Shown piece by piece: positions 27,329-38,513 of a stretch of 49,406 nt of DNA. The notes beneath the pieces are model-generated. The model was given only the letters and a program-made list of their open reading frames with translations. It was not told the DNA's origin and did no database searches. The translations under genes were made by a program, and so were the position numbers. Position 1 is the first letter of the stretch, and each line of letters starts with the position of its first letter. Origin of the DNA: Winogradskyella marina (GTDB lineage: Bacteria > Bacteroidota > Bacteroidia > Flavobacteriales > Flavobacteriaceae). Location: assembly GCF_015645385.1 (NCBI RefSeq), contig NZ_JADOET010000020.1, positions 1 to 49,406 of the forward strand, written 5' to 3'.

Positions 27329-27331
27329 GTC

Positions 27332-28219
27332 ATGGTTTTAAAAGAGCTTCAGAATATATTTCATATCGAATTAGATGCTATTTACGGTAAACACGAAGTA
27401 GATAGTTTTTTCTATTTGTGCACAGAACATTATTTGAATGTGCCAAGAATTCAGTTGACCTTAGAACCAGAGTTAGCCATTACAAAGCCTGAAACGGATA
27501 CCTTTTTTAAAGCTTTAGAACACCTAAAACAACAAAAACCCATTCAGTATTTACTAGGCGAAACCGAATTTTTTGGATTACCCTTTAAAGTGAATGAAAA
27601 TGTATTGATTCCACGACCAGAAACTGAAGAACTCGTAGCTCTCATTCTTCAAAATGTCAAAAATCAAGATCCAAAAACCAAACCAATTACCATTTTAGAT
27701 ATCGGAACAGGATCTGGTTGTATTGCGATTTCTCTGGCTAAAAATGTTCCAAACGCTAAGATTTATGCTTTAGATGTTAGCAAAGACGCTTTAAAAATAG
27801 CGAAACAAAACGCAGACCTAAATAACGTTAAAATCAATTTTATTGAAGCTAGTATTTTAGATGAGACTTGTCATTCCGCACTTGATGCGGAATCCACTTT
27901 TGATATCATCGTTTCTAATCCACCTTACATACGCGAATTAGAAAAACGAGAGATTTTGCCCAATGTCTTAGAAAATGAGCCGCATTTGGCCTTATTTGTA
28001 GAGGATGATAATCCGTTGTTGTTTTATAAAGCGATTACCAATTTTGCTATTGAAAAATTAAAACCAAACGGACAGCTTTATTTTGAAATTAACCAATATC
28101 TCGGTGAAGAAACAAAACAACTATTAGTTGATGCTCAATTTAAAAAGGTTGAATTATTAAAGGATTTGAACGGAAACGATAGAATGTTGAAAGGATGTAA
28201 AGTCCTCGAAGTTTTTTAA
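27332..28219 (+). CDS. prmC: Release-factor glutamine N5-methyltransferase PrmC
   Basis: PrmC methylates the GGQ glutamine of release factors RF1 and RF2. The 295-aa protein has an N-terminal helical domain (about 1-85, with PIQYLLGETEFFGLPFKV and VLIPRPETEELV) and a Rossmann methyltransferase domain with ILDIGTGSGCIAISLAKN (SAM site) and NPPY (196-199, catalytic). Just before motif IV, residues 180-189 (CHSALDAEST) are encoded by a palindromic repeat at 27873-27893 that looks inserted in frame. As the reading frame is kept and all motifs are present, the enzyme should still be active. Confidence 0.95.
   Translation: MVLKELQNIFHIELDAIYGKHEVDSFFYLCTEHYLNVPRIQLTLEPELAITKPETDTFFKALEHLKQQKPIQYLLGETEFFGLPFKVNENVLIPRPETEELVALILQNVKNQDPKTKPITILDIGTGSGCIAISLAKNVPNAKIYALDVSKDALKIAKQNADLNNVKINFIEASILDETCHSALDAESTFDIIVSNPPYIRELEKREILPNVLENEPHLALFVEDDNPLLFYKAITNFAIEKLKPNGQLYFEINQYLGEETKQLLVDAQFKKVELLKDLNGNDRMLKGCKVLEVF
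27873..27893. repeat. REP-like palindrome inside prmC
   Basis: ATTCCGCA (27873-27880) and TGCGGAAT (27886-27893) form an 8-bp stem with a 5-base loop, within TGTCATTCCGCACTTGATG. This GTCATTCCGC...GCGGAATCC type of palindrome is a familiar dispersed repeat in bacterial genomes, usually between genes. Here it is translated in frame as HSALDAES. The rest of the gene is far more AT-rich. Confidence 0.65.
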
Positions 28220-28343
28220 AATCTTAGGGATTTAATAATCGAAGAGTTTAGATTATACTTCCTCTTAAAATAAAATCGTTATTGATTATAGTGGATTTTG
28301 AATTGTCTGATTGATGAAGGATTTGAATTAAAAAAGAAATAGA

Positions 28344-31012
<2,669 letters not shown>

Positions 31013-31061
31013 ATTCCTACAATAAACGCATTGTTAATTCGATGAAATGCATTAAATGTGC

Positions 31062-31091
31062 GTTGAAATGTAAAATAATTGTTTATATTTG
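31062..31091 (+). promoter_or_regulatory. Promoter of the membrane protein gene
   Basis: GTTG (31062-31065), 18 bp, then TATATTTG (31084-31091) matches both Bacteroidota promoter elements, 25 bases before the ATG at 31117. Confidence 0.65.
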
Positions 31092-31116
31092 CTGATGTTA
31101 ATTAAGGGATAAATTA

Positions 31117-31857
31117 ATGTTAGTAAATAAAATTTTAAAGGTCGTATTATTGCTTTTAGGAGCAAGTTACATTATACTTCAAGGGTTTGCTTTAGAACAA
31201 GAAGGTGATATTGTAAGTGCTACGGCTTTTGTTTTACTTACATGGCTTTATTTGGGTTGGACTAAACACAAATCTAAATTATTCTCATTGTTTTTAGTAG
31301 TTTTTACCACTGCCCAAATATTAGGTTTATTGGGTTGGTACCGTGAAGAACTTCCAGAAGGACAAATAGATTACTTATATTATATAGCAAATACATTTAG
31401 TATTGTTTCTTATGCTCTACTAATTATAAAAATGTGTATTTACTTAAAATTAAAAACAGTTTTATCTCAATTAACTGTTCCTATAATAATACTAATTGTT
31501 TTAGATATCTTTTGTGTGACATTAATATCTAGTACTACGGAAGGTGCGTTTACTTTTTATGAATATGCCTTAGAGTTTACTTATAATGCTGTTGTAATGA
31601 TATTATTATCTGTTGCACTTATTAACTATATGTATCGAAATAATTATAAATCTATGTTATTTTTATTAGGATCTATATTTATAGCGTTCTCGGAGATTAT
31701 TCAGTTAGCGTATTACTATATTTTATATGATGATGCCAATTTAGGTTATATTTATTCTTCCTTTTTAGTTGTTGCATTTATCTTTTACTACTTACAGTCC
31801 CAACACAAAGTAAGCGAGCCAACTCCTACTTATACAGATGACCCTTTAGATGCATAA
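31117..31857 (+). CDS. Eight-TM membrane protein, possibly YhhN-like
   Basis: The 246-aa protein consists of about eight hydrophobic helices with short loops and a hydrophilic, proline- and threonine-rich tail. The pattern, and a segment such as LFLLGSIFIAFSEIIQLAYY in the penultimate part, recall the YhhN/TMEM86 (lysoplasmalogenase) family. The key residues are not convincing, so this is only a suggestion. It has its own promoter, and its stop codon lies 18 bases from the convergent nucleotidase gene with no terminator between. Confidence 0.6.
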   Translation: MLVNKILKVVLLLLGASYIILQGFALEQEGDIVSATAFVLLTWLYLGWTKHKSKLFSLFLVVFTTAQILGLLGWYREELPEGQIDYLYYIANTFSIVSYALLIIKMCIYLKLKTVLSQLTVPIIILIVLDIFCVTLISSTTEGAFTFYEYALEFTYNAVVMILLSVALINYMYRNNYKSMLFLLGSIFIAFSEIIQLAYYYILYDDANLGYIYSSFLVVAFIFYYLQSQHKVSEPTPTYTDDPLDA

Positions 31858-31875
31858 TTCTAAATCGAGAGACTT

Positions 31876-32790
31876 TTAAACTATAATAGAAGCTCCTTCG
31901 GCGCTTACACCTTTTCCAGATTCAAAATAAAAATCAACTTTACCAAGATATAAACCAAAGCATCCAACTTGGTTTACTAATACGTTTTTACCAATACTAT
32001 TTTTTTCAATAGTAGGTTTTGGTAAAAATGTATGTGTATGTCCTCCAATAATTAAATCAATATCCTTAGTCGCTCTCGCTACGTTAATATCACTCACTTT
32101 ATCAGGATTATTTTTGTAATAATACCCAATATGAGATAAACAGATGACCAAATCGCAAGACTGTTCCTCTTTTAGAATACGAGACATGTCTTGTGCAATC
32201 TCAATAGGATCATGGTATACAGTTTCCTTATACATGTCCTTGTTAACTAAACCGTCTAATTGAATTCCCAATCCAAAAATGCCGATTTTAATGCCGTCCC
32301 TAACAATGATTTTGTAAGGGTTTACATGTGTATCCATAACTGTATTAGAAAAATCATAGTTAGCGGAAACAAACTCAAACTTTGCATGCGGAATCTGTGC
32401 ATATAATCCATCAATACCATTATCAAAATCGTGATTACCAATAGTAGCTACATCATACTTTAGCATACTCATTAGCTTAAATTCTAATTCACCTCCATAA
32501 TAATTAAAATATGGTGTGCCTTGAAAGATATCTCCGGCGTCTAATAATAAGGTGTTTGGGTTTTCTTGTCTAATAGATTCAATTAAAGAGGCGCGTCTAG
32601 CAACACCACCTTTGTTGGCGTTTCTTCCGTCTTCTGGTCCAAAGGGATCAATATGGCTATGCACATCATTTGTATGAAGAATGGTGATTTTTTTCGTTTT
32701 AGCAGGACTAAAAGATTGCAAACCAAGACCGCCAACACTAGCTAAAACGGTTGCGGCTGTAGATTTTTGTATAAAATGTCTTCTTTTCAT
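31876..32790 (-). CDS. 5'-nucleotidase-type metallophosphoesterase, catalytic half
   Basis: The 304-aa protein is the N-terminal metallophosphatase domain of the UshA/5'-nucleotidase family. Metal-binding motifs are all present: ILHTNDVHSH, LDAGDIFQGTP, IGNHDFDNG, LSHIGYY and GGHTHTFLP. The start MKRRHFIQKSTAATVLASVG resembles a twin-arginine-type or related secretion signal, so it acts in the periplasm. The C-terminal substrate-binding domain that normally follows in one chain is absent. It is encoded by the next gene upstream, only 3 nt away. Confidence 0.92.
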   Translation of the reverse strand: MKRRHFIQKSTAATVLASVGGLGLQSFSPAKTKKITILHTNDVHSHIDPFGPEDGRNANKGGVARRASLIESIRQENPNTLLLDAGDIFQGTPYFNYYGGELEFKLMSMLKYDVATIGNHDFDNGIDGLYAQIPHAKFEFVSANYDFSNTVMDTHVNPYKIIVRDGIKIGIFGLGIQLDGLVNKDMYKETVYHDPIEIAQDMSRILKEEQSCDLVICLSHIGYYYKNNPDKVSDINVARATKDIDLIIGGHTHTFLPKPTIEKNSIGKNVLVNQVGCFGLYLGKVDFYFESGKGVSAEGASIIV

Positions 32791-32793
32791 AGT

Positions 32794-33552
32794 TTAATCT
32801 TCTAATTTTATAAAACGTTGATCGATTTTAGGGTTTAAGGTGTCCTTCTTTTTAAAATTATCAATTAATACATCTCTAATTTTATAATTTAAAACATACT
32901 TTCCTTCGTTGGGACGAAAAAACGTCATTCCATCACCACCATTATAAAGGTAGTCGTTGGTTGCAATATAGTACGTTCTATTAACGTCAATAGGTTCCCC
33001 ATGCACCTTTGCTGAACTAACAGCAGAATTTTTATCTAAAGTCAATTGTAATTGATGAGAAATTGGATGTGCGCGTTTTGCTTTAGAGAGATACTCCATC
33101 ATTTCATTAACCTGAGTTCCTTTTATAGCCACAACTACAACAGAGTTTTCAAAAGGCATCACTCCAAAAGCAGATCTAATGGTCACATCTCCTTTTGAAA
33201 TAATAGATCGAATACCACCATGATTGAGTAGTGTAAAATCAATGTTTTTTTGAGTTCGTTTATTAAATACAGGATTTGATTCGCTAAATACAGCATCTGC
33301 CATTAAATTACCGATAGCTGTATTTAAATCTCCATCCATTTTTGAATAGGTTTTTGGAGCATAAGAAATTATACTATCCATATTTTTATTGATATGTGTC
33401 CTATATGGAGAAATAAAATCTTCAATCGTTTGACTGGTTGCTAAGCTGTCATTGATATCTATTCGTTTGCCTTCAATTTTAGAAATGTGAGTTGATGCAC
33501 AAGAAAAAATGAGCAACAATAAACAGAGTTTTAAAATATGTTTAATAGTCAT
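32794..33552 (-). CDS. 5'-nucleotidase C-terminal domain lipoprotein
   Basis: The start is set at 33552 (MTIKHILKLCLLLLIFSC), which gives a proper lipobox and 252 aa; the longer frame adds 29 residues that run past this signal. The body is the 5_nucleotid_C domain: LNHGGIRSIISKGDVTIRSA, FENSVVVVAIKGTQVNEMM and YIATNDYLYNGGDGMTFF, which in UshA bind the nucleotide base and stack on it. It lies 3 nt upstream of the catalytic-domain gene, so the two products should form a two-chain nucleotidase in the envelope. The split is noted as common in Flavobacteria from memory. Confidence 0.88.
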   Translation of the reverse strand: MTIKHILKLCLLLLIFSCASTHISKIEGKRIDINDSLATSQTIEDFISPYRTHINKNMDSIISYAPKTYSKMDGDLNTAIGNLMADAVFSESNPVFNKRTQKNIDFTLLNHGGIRSIISKGDVTIRSAFGVMPFENSVVVVAIKGTQVNEMMEYLSKAKRAHPISHQLQLTLDKNSAVSSAKVHGEPIDVNRTYYIATNDYLYNGGDGMTFFRPNEGKYVLNYKIRDVLIDNFKKKDTLNPKIDQRFIKLED

Positions 33553-33597
33553 TGAATAACTTATAAGAAGTTTATAATAAAATGTGAGTGCTTTTAT

Positions 33598-33605
33598 TAA
33601 ATTTG
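33598..33605 (+). promoter_or_regulatory. -7 box of the DUF6913-dapA unit
   Basis: TAAATTTG is an exact TAnnTTTG match 18 bases before the ATG at 33624. The region is divergent with the nucleotidase genes. Confidence 0.5.
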
Positions 33606-33623
33606 CACAAAGGCTAAAGGTAA

Positions 33624-34142
33624 ATGATTTTAAAAGCATTTAAAGAAAAATCTAATCGAAAATATGTCAATAATTTACTGGCAACACGTCAGGCTGCCGT
33701 TAATAATGATAAAATAAAAACTGTAGCAGTGCTTTTAAATGCTAGTGAATTTCATGAATTTGAAGTGTTTAGAGTGTATTTTAAAGAGTTAAATTTAACA
33801 TCTCCAAAACATAAAATAGTAGCATTTACCTTAGACGATAAATTAGAACATAATAAATGGAATACGCATTTCAGTCCAAAAGACTTTGGGTGGAAAGGCA
33901 CTATAAAAAATCAGGATTTACAAGCTTTTATAGATGAACCTTATGATATGTTGATTTGTTTTTATAAAAACGAGGTTTTACAATTAAATATGATGGCTGC
34001 AGCTTCTAAAGCAAAATTTAAAGTTGGAATATCTAGAATTGATGAACGTTTTTACGATTTAATAATCGATGTAAGCTTAAAGGATATCAATATTTTTAAA
34101 CAAGAATTAAAAAAATACTTAAATATTTTAAATAAATTATAA
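33624..34142 (+). CDS. DUF6913-like protein next to dapA
   Basis: The 172-aa soluble protein has no signal peptide or TM segment. The parts VAVLLNASEFHEFEVFRVYF, DMLICFYKNEVLQLNMMAAA and SKAKFKVGISRIDERFYDLI suggest a compact alpha/beta fold. I associate it with the flavobacterial DUF6913 family, of unknown function, which typically precedes dapA. Its stop and the dapA start share a base, so expression is coupled. By context it may have a role in lysine/DAP metabolism or the envelope. Confidence 0.75.
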   Translation: MILKAFKEKSNRKYVNNLLATRQAAVNNDKIKTVAVLLNASEFHEFEVFRVYFKELNLTSPKHKIVAFTLDDKLEHNKWNTHFSPKDFGWKGTIKNQDLQAFIDEPYDMLICFYKNEVLQLNMMAAASKAKFKVGISRIDERFYDLIIDVSLKDINIFKQELKKYLNILNKL

Positions 34143-35026
34143 TGACCAAATTTATAGGAACTGGTGTTGCATTAATTACACCTTTTAACGCAGATTTAAC
34201 CATTGATTTTGATGCTTTAGAGCGTTTGGTGGAGTATAATATTGCCAATGGCACCGATTACTTAGTGATCAGTGGTACAACTGGTGAAAGCGCAACAGTT
34301 ACACCAGAAGAGAAGAAGCAGTTAATAAACTTTATAGTTAAAATAAATAATGGTAGAATTCCTTTAGTTTTAGGAATAGGAGGTAATAACACTACAAATG
34401 TTGTAGCTGAAATTAAAGCAACTGATCTCTCTGCCATCGACGGTATATTGTCGGTATGTCCTTATTATAGTAAGCCGACACAAGAAGGTATTTATCAGCA
34501 CTTTAAAGCTGTTTCTGAAGTGTCTCCAAAACCTATTATCTTATACAATGTCCCAGGAAGAACAGCTACAAATATGACTCCAGAGACGACATTGCGATTA
34601 GCTAGAGACTTTGCAAACATTGTTGCGGTTAAAGAAGCCGGAAACAATGTGCATCAGTATTTAGAATTATTGCGTTCTAAGCCAAAAGATTTTTTAGTAC
34701 TATCTGGAGATGACGATTTAGTTTTAGGTGTTTTATTAGCTGGAGGCTCTGGTGTTATCTCTGTATTAGGACAAGCTTTACCTAAAGCGTTTTCAGAAAT
34801 GATTAGACTTGGAATTGCACGTAAAGCAAAAGAGGCTTACGATATTCATTTTAAACTAATGCCTATTACAAGACTCATTTTTTCCGAAAACAATCCAACA
34901 GGTGTTAAAGCCGTTTTAGATACCTTAAACATATCAAAATCGCATGTGCGTTTGCCTCTTGTAGAAGCGACTGATGGCTTAAAAGCAGCTATCAAATCTG
35001 AAATAGAAATTTTAGAAAAAAGTTAA
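34142..35026 (+). CDS. dapA: 4-hydroxy-tetrahydrodipicolinate synthase DapA
   Basis: DapA condenses pyruvate with aspartate semialdehyde, the first committed step of DAP and lysine synthesis. The 294-aa TIM-barrel protein has the Schiff-base lysine Lys164 in IVAVKEAGN, Tyr135 in ILYNVPGRTATNMTP, and the TTGESATVTPEEK loop. Its length is normal. It begins one base inside the stop of the preceding gene and is followed by the bamD promoter. The dapF gene at 14278 belongs to the same pathway. Confidence 0.97.
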   Translation: MTKFIGTGVALITPFNADLTIDFDALERLVEYNIANGTDYLVISGTTGESATVTPEEKKQLINFIVKINNGRIPLVLGIGGNNTTNVVAEIKATDLSAIDGILSVCPYYSKPTQEGIYQHFKAVSEVSPKPIILYNVPGRTATNMTPETTLRLARDFANIVAVKEAGNNVHQYLELLRSKPKDFLVLSGDDDLVLGVLLAGGSGVISVLGQALPKAFSEMIRLGIARKAKEAYDIHFKLMPITRLIFSENNPTGVKAVLDTLNISKSHVRLPLVEATDGLKAAIKSEIEILEKS

Positions 35027-35109
35027 ACTTTATATAAATAGGTATTCAGCTTAGATACAACCTTTATTTTAGCGGATAATAATTGTTTTTTAAATCCGTT
35101 AATAATGCT

Positions 35110-35117
35110 TACTTTTG
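35110..35117 (+). promoter_or_regulatory. -7 box of the bamD operon
   Basis: TACTTTTG matches TAnnTTTG exactly and ends 16 bases before the ATG at 35134. It shows that the upstream in-frame start at 35083 cannot be used from this promoter. TTG at 35083-35085 is a possible but distant -33 element. Confidence 0.6.
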
Positions 35118-35133
35118 CATTCTGTTTAAAATT

Positions 35134-35934
35134 ATGAAAAGAGGAATTTACATATTATTAATTAGCATCTTATTGGTTTCTTGTAGTGACTTTCAGAAAA
35201 CGTTGAAGTCCGAAGATACTGCTGCAAAATTTGAAATGGCGAATGAATTGTTTGAAGCTGAAAAGTGGAACAAGTCATATAGACTGTTAGATCAAATCCT
35301 TCAGAAATACAGAGGGAAACCGCAAGCGGAAAAGTTAACCTTTATGCATGCGATGTGTTCTTATAAGTTAGGAAGTTATTATGAAGCTAGTTTTCACTTT
35401 GATAAATTTACAGATATTTATCCGCAAAGTGAGAAAGCTGAAGAAGCAGCATTTTTAGCGGCTAAAGGTTATTATTTTAACTCTCCAGTGTATTCTAAAG
35501 AACAGAAAGAAACGATTGAAGCTATAGAAAAATTACAATTATTTGTAAACCAGTATCCAGAATCATCATATTTAGGTGAGGCTAACCAACTCGTTAAAGA
35601 GTTAGACTTTAAATTGGAGAAGAAGGCTTACGAAATAGCTAAGCAGTACAACAAAATATACGAGTATAAAGCATCAATAAAAGCGTTCAATAATTTTTTA
35701 CTTGAGTTTCCAGGAGCAACCTTAAGAAATGATGCTTTTTATTACAGATTTGATTCAGCTTACAACTTAGCTGTGTTAAGTGTAGAGTACTTAAAAGAAG
35801 ACCGATTAAATGATGCTATAGGATATTATAATGCTTTAAAGAAAGCATATCCAAATTCAGAATATTTGGAAGCAGCTAATTTAATGGAAGAAGAATTACA
35901 ACAACAATTAAATACGTTTACTACTAAAAGTTAA
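35134..35934 (+). CDS. bamD: Outer-membrane assembly lipoprotein BamD
   Basis: BamD is the essential partner of BamA in inserting outer-membrane beta-barrels. I start at 35134, where MKRGIYILLISILLVSC gives a lipobox with Cys17; the product is 266 aa. Five tetratricopeptide-like repeats follow, for example FEAEKWNKSYRLLDQILQKY, LGSYYEASFHFDKFTDIYPQ and RLNDAIGYYNALKKAYPNSE. The lipoprotein is anchored in the outer membrane facing the periplasm. It is first in a run bamD-rpoZ-coaBC-porD that I believe is conserved in Flavobacteriaceae, with gaps of 10 and 14 nt and an overlap. Confidence 0.93.
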   Translation: MKRGIYILLISILLVSCSDFQKTLKSEDTAAKFEMANELFEAEKWNKSYRLLDQILQKYRGKPQAEKLTFMHAMCSYKLGSYYEASFHFDKFTDIYPQSEKAEEAAFLAAKGYYFNSPVYSKEQKETIEAIEKLQLFVNQYPESSYLGEANQLVKELDFKLEKKAYEIAKQYNKIYEYKASIKAFNNFLLEFPGATLRNDAFYYRFDSAYNLAVLSVEYLKEDRLNDAIGYYNALKKAYPNSEYLEAANLMEEELQQQLNTFTTKS

Positions 35935-35944
35935 ACATTAAACG

Positions 35945-36271
35945 ATGGATTTAAAAAAGACAGACGCACCAGTAAGTACAGTAACTTACAACAGAAACGA
36001 AATCGATGCTCCAACAGATAATATCTATGAAGCAATCTCTGTTATTTCTAGACGTGCAGAACAAATTAATACCGACATTAGACGCGAGTTAATAGACAAA
36101 CTAGAAGAGTTTGCTACTTATAACGATAGTCTTGAGGAAATTTTTGAAAACAAAGAACAAATTGAAGTGTCTAAGTTTTACGAAAAATTACCAAAACCAC
36201 ACGCTTTAGCAGTAAAAGAGTGGTTAGATAATAAGATTTATCACAGAAATACTGAGGATCCTCAGCCATAA
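35945..36271 (+). CDS. rpoZ: DNA-directed RNA polymerase omega subunit, Bacteroidota type
   Basis: The 108-aa protein matches the divergent Bacteroidota omega subunit (RpoZ/Rpb6 type), which helps assemble RNA polymerase. The core is NIYEAISVISRRAEQINTDI, where the helix and RR-AxQI pattern correspond to the conserved omega helix, followed by an acidic helical tail and KPHALAVKEWLDNKIYHRN. It is longer than E. coli omega (91 aa). It lies 10 nt after bamD and 14 nt before coaBC; in many bacteria rpoZ is likewise near coaBC. Confidence 0.88.
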   Translation: MDLKKTDAPVSTVTYNRNEIDAPTDNIYEAISVISRRAEQINTDIRRELIDKLEEFATYNDSLEEIFENKEQIEVSKFYEKLPKPHALAVKEWLDNKIYHRNTEDPQP

Positions 36272-36285
36272 ACAAAACGCCTTAG

Positions 36286-37497
36286 ATGTCTATTCTAAAG
36301 GATAAGAATATTTTATTGGGCATTACTGCTGGCATTGCCGCATATAAATCTGCTAACTTAGTCAGATTATTTATAAAAGCAGGCGCTAACGTTAAAGTCG
36401 TTATGACGCCTGCTTCTAAAGAGTTTATAACTCCACTTACGCTTTCTACATTATCAAAAAATCCGGTATATTCCTCTTTCGTTGACGAGGAAGATGATAA
36501 CCAAGTATGGAATAACCATGTCGATTTAGGCCTTTGGGCAGATATCTTTGTGATTGCTCCAGCCACTGCCAATACAATGGCTAAAATGGCAAATGGTGTT
36601 TGCGATAACATGCTTTTAGCAACTTATCTTTCTGCAAAATGTCCAGTGTATTTTGCACCAGCAATGGATTTAGATATGTATAAGCATGAGTCTACCACAA
36701 CGTCATTTAAAAAGTTAGCGTCATTTGGCAATAAAATGATTCCTGCAGGAACAGGTGAACTCGCTAGCGGATTAGTCGGTGAAGGTCGAATGGCAGAACC
36801 AGAAGACATCGTTGCTTTTATTCAAAATGATGTTTTAGAGCAGTTACCATTGCGAGGTAAACGCGTCTTAATTACTGCTGGCCCAACCTATGAAGCAATA
36901 GATCCTGTACGTTTTATAGGAAATCACTCTAGCGGAAAAATGGGTTTTGCAATAGCCAAAGCAGCATCAAAATTAGGAGCTGAGGTCATTTTAGTTACGG
37001 GTCCAACACAGCAAAGCGTCTCTAGTAATTTTATTTCAGTAAAATCTGTAGTCAGTGCAGAAGATATGTATACCGAAGTTCATAAGCATTTTAATACTTC
37101 AGATATTGCTATTCTTTCTGCTGCAGTTTCAGATTATAGACCTAAGAATGTAGCGACTCAGAAAATAAAAAAGAAAGAAACGACGTTAACTATTGAGTTA
37201 GAAAAAACGAAAGATATTTTAAAGTCGTTAGGCGCGATTAAAAAAAATCAGTTCTTAGTTGGTTTTGCTCTAGAAACTAATAATGAATTAGAACATGCTA
37301 AAGGCAAATTAAAGTCTAAGAATTTAGACCTTATTGTGCTAAATTCTTTACAAGATAAAGGAGCAGGTTTTGGTGTGTCAACAAATAAAGTTACATTTAT
37401 AACGTCTTCTAACGATATTATAGAAAATGAATTAAAATCAAAAGCAGACGTTGCTCAAGATTTAATGCACCTTATTTTAAAACAAACTCATGCGTAA
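36286..37497 (+). CDS. coaBC: CoaBC: phosphopantothenoylcysteine synthetase/decarboxylase
   Basis: The 403-aa bifunctional enzyme makes 4'-phosphopantetheine for coenzyme A. The N-terminal FMN decarboxylase (CoaC, about 1-185) has GITAGIAAYKSANLV and His78 (WNNHVDLGLWAD), matching E. coli His75. At the position of E. coli Asn125 there is Asp128 (PAMDLDMY), and at catalytic Cys158 there is Ser161 (LASGLVGEGRM). The CoaB domain (about 190-403) is typical: LITAGPTYEAIDPVRFIGNH, SSGKMGFAIAKAA and ILSAAVSDYRP. The two substitutions at a constant offset are notable. Its last 8 nt overlap porD. Confidence 0.94.
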   Translation: MSILKDKNILLGITAGIAAYKSANLVRLFIKAGANVKVVMTPASKEFITPLTLSTLSKNPVYSSFVDEEDDNQVWNNHVDLGLWADIFVIAPATANTMAKMANGVCDNMLLATYLSAKCPVYFAPAMDLDMYKHESTTTSFKKLASFGNKMIPAGTGELASGLVGEGRMAEPEDIVAFIQNDVLEQLPLRGKRVLITAGPTYEAIDPVRFIGNHSSGKMGFAIAKAASKLGAEVILVTGPTQQSVSSNFISVKSVVSAEDMYTEVHKHFNTSDIAILSAAVSDYRPKNVATQKIKKKETTLTIELEKTKDILKSLGAIKKNQFLVGFALETNNELEHAKGKLKSKNLDLIVLNSLQDKGAGFGVSTNKVTFITSSNDIIENELKSKADVAQDLMHLILKQTHA

Positions 37498-38377
37498 CCT
37501 ATTATTTATACTTGCTTTTTTATTGACCGCTGTATCGTTTTCACAAGAGTTAAACTGTACAGTCAATGTTATAGCACAACAAACAGGAAACGAAAATGAT
37601 GTTGTATATAGAACATTAGAAAAACAACTTACTGAGTTTGTAAATAATACAGAATGGACAAGACAAACGTTTAGTCCGCAAGAGCGTATTAATTGTAGTA
37701 TGGTTATTAATGTGTCTCAGCATAGTAATAATATGATTTCAGCATCGCTACAAGTGTCTTCTTCTAGGCCTATTTTTAATTCTACATATAGTTCGCCTGT
37801 GTATAATTATAACGATAGGAATTTTAATTTTGAATATTTAGAATTTCAAAATTTGGTTTTTAACGAAAGCCAGTTCGAATCTAACTTAATTTCCGTGTTA
37901 GCGTTTCATGTATATATGATTTTAGGAATGGATGCGGATACTTTTGAGCTTAATGGAGGTGATCAGTATTTTAAACAAGCACAAACAATCGCTAGCTATT
38001 CTCAACATCTTAATGGTCAAGGTTGGAAATTAGAAGATGGATTACAATCGCGCTTTGCTTTAATTGATAATTTAATGTCGCCAACATTTAAAGACATGAG
38101 GTTAGCGTTGTACAAATATCACATAGATGCCTTAGATATTATGAATACAGATACAAAAAACGGAAAGGCGCAAATAATTTCTGTATTAGATGATTTGCAA
38201 AATGTGCACAGAGCTAGACCAAACTCTTTTTTAATGCGTGTGTTTTTTGATGCCAAAGCCGATGAAATATTAGATATTCTTTCTGGTGGACCAAAGATTA
38301 ATATTACCAACGCTGTAGATATATTAAACAGAGTGGCTCCAATGCACTCTCAAAAGTGGAGGACTATTACGTATTAG
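37490..38377 (+). CDS. porD: Type IX secretion system protein PorD (DUF4835)
   Basis: The 295-aa protein has a signal peptide (about 1-19) and the DUF4835 architecture: an N-terminal half with LNCTVNVIAQQTGNENDVVY, a middle with NYNDRNFNFEYLEFQNLVFN, and a C-terminal helical half ending MHSQKWRTITY. DUF4835 is equivalent to PorD, a component needed for type IX secretion and gliding in Bacteroidota. It would be periplasmic. Two proteins in the window carry T9SS sorting domains, so the system is certainly present. It overlaps the end of coaBC by 8 nt; no other por genes are near. Confidence 0.85.
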   Translation: MRNLLFILAFLLTAVSFSQELNCTVNVIAQQTGNENDVVYRTLEKQLTEFVNNTEWTRQTFSPQERINCSMVINVSQHSNNMISASLQVSSSRPIFNSTYSSPVYNYNDRNFNFEYLEFQNLVFNESQFESNLISVLAFHVYMILGMDADTFELNGGDQYFKQAQTIASYSQHLNGQGWKLEDGLQSRFALIDNLMSPTFKDMRLALYKYHIDALDIMNTDTKNGKAQIISVLDDLQNVHRARPNSFLMRVFFDAKADEILDILSGGPKINITNAVDILNRVAPMHSQKWRTITY

Positions 38378-38485
38378 ACTTTTTTCAGTTGTCTGGTTTT
38401 TAAAAGAATAATGCTACAAGTAGACATTCTTTAGTTGCTTTAATATATTTCAAAAAATAATGACGCTCTACTTGGCTTAAAATCT

Positions 38486-38493
38486 TAATTTTG
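38486..38493 (+). promoter_or_regulatory. -7 box of recN
   Basis: TAATTTTG matches TAnnTTTG exactly, 21 bases before the TTG start at 38514. Confidence 0.5.
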
Positions 38494-38513
38494 TAATACA
38501 TAATTATAAGCAC

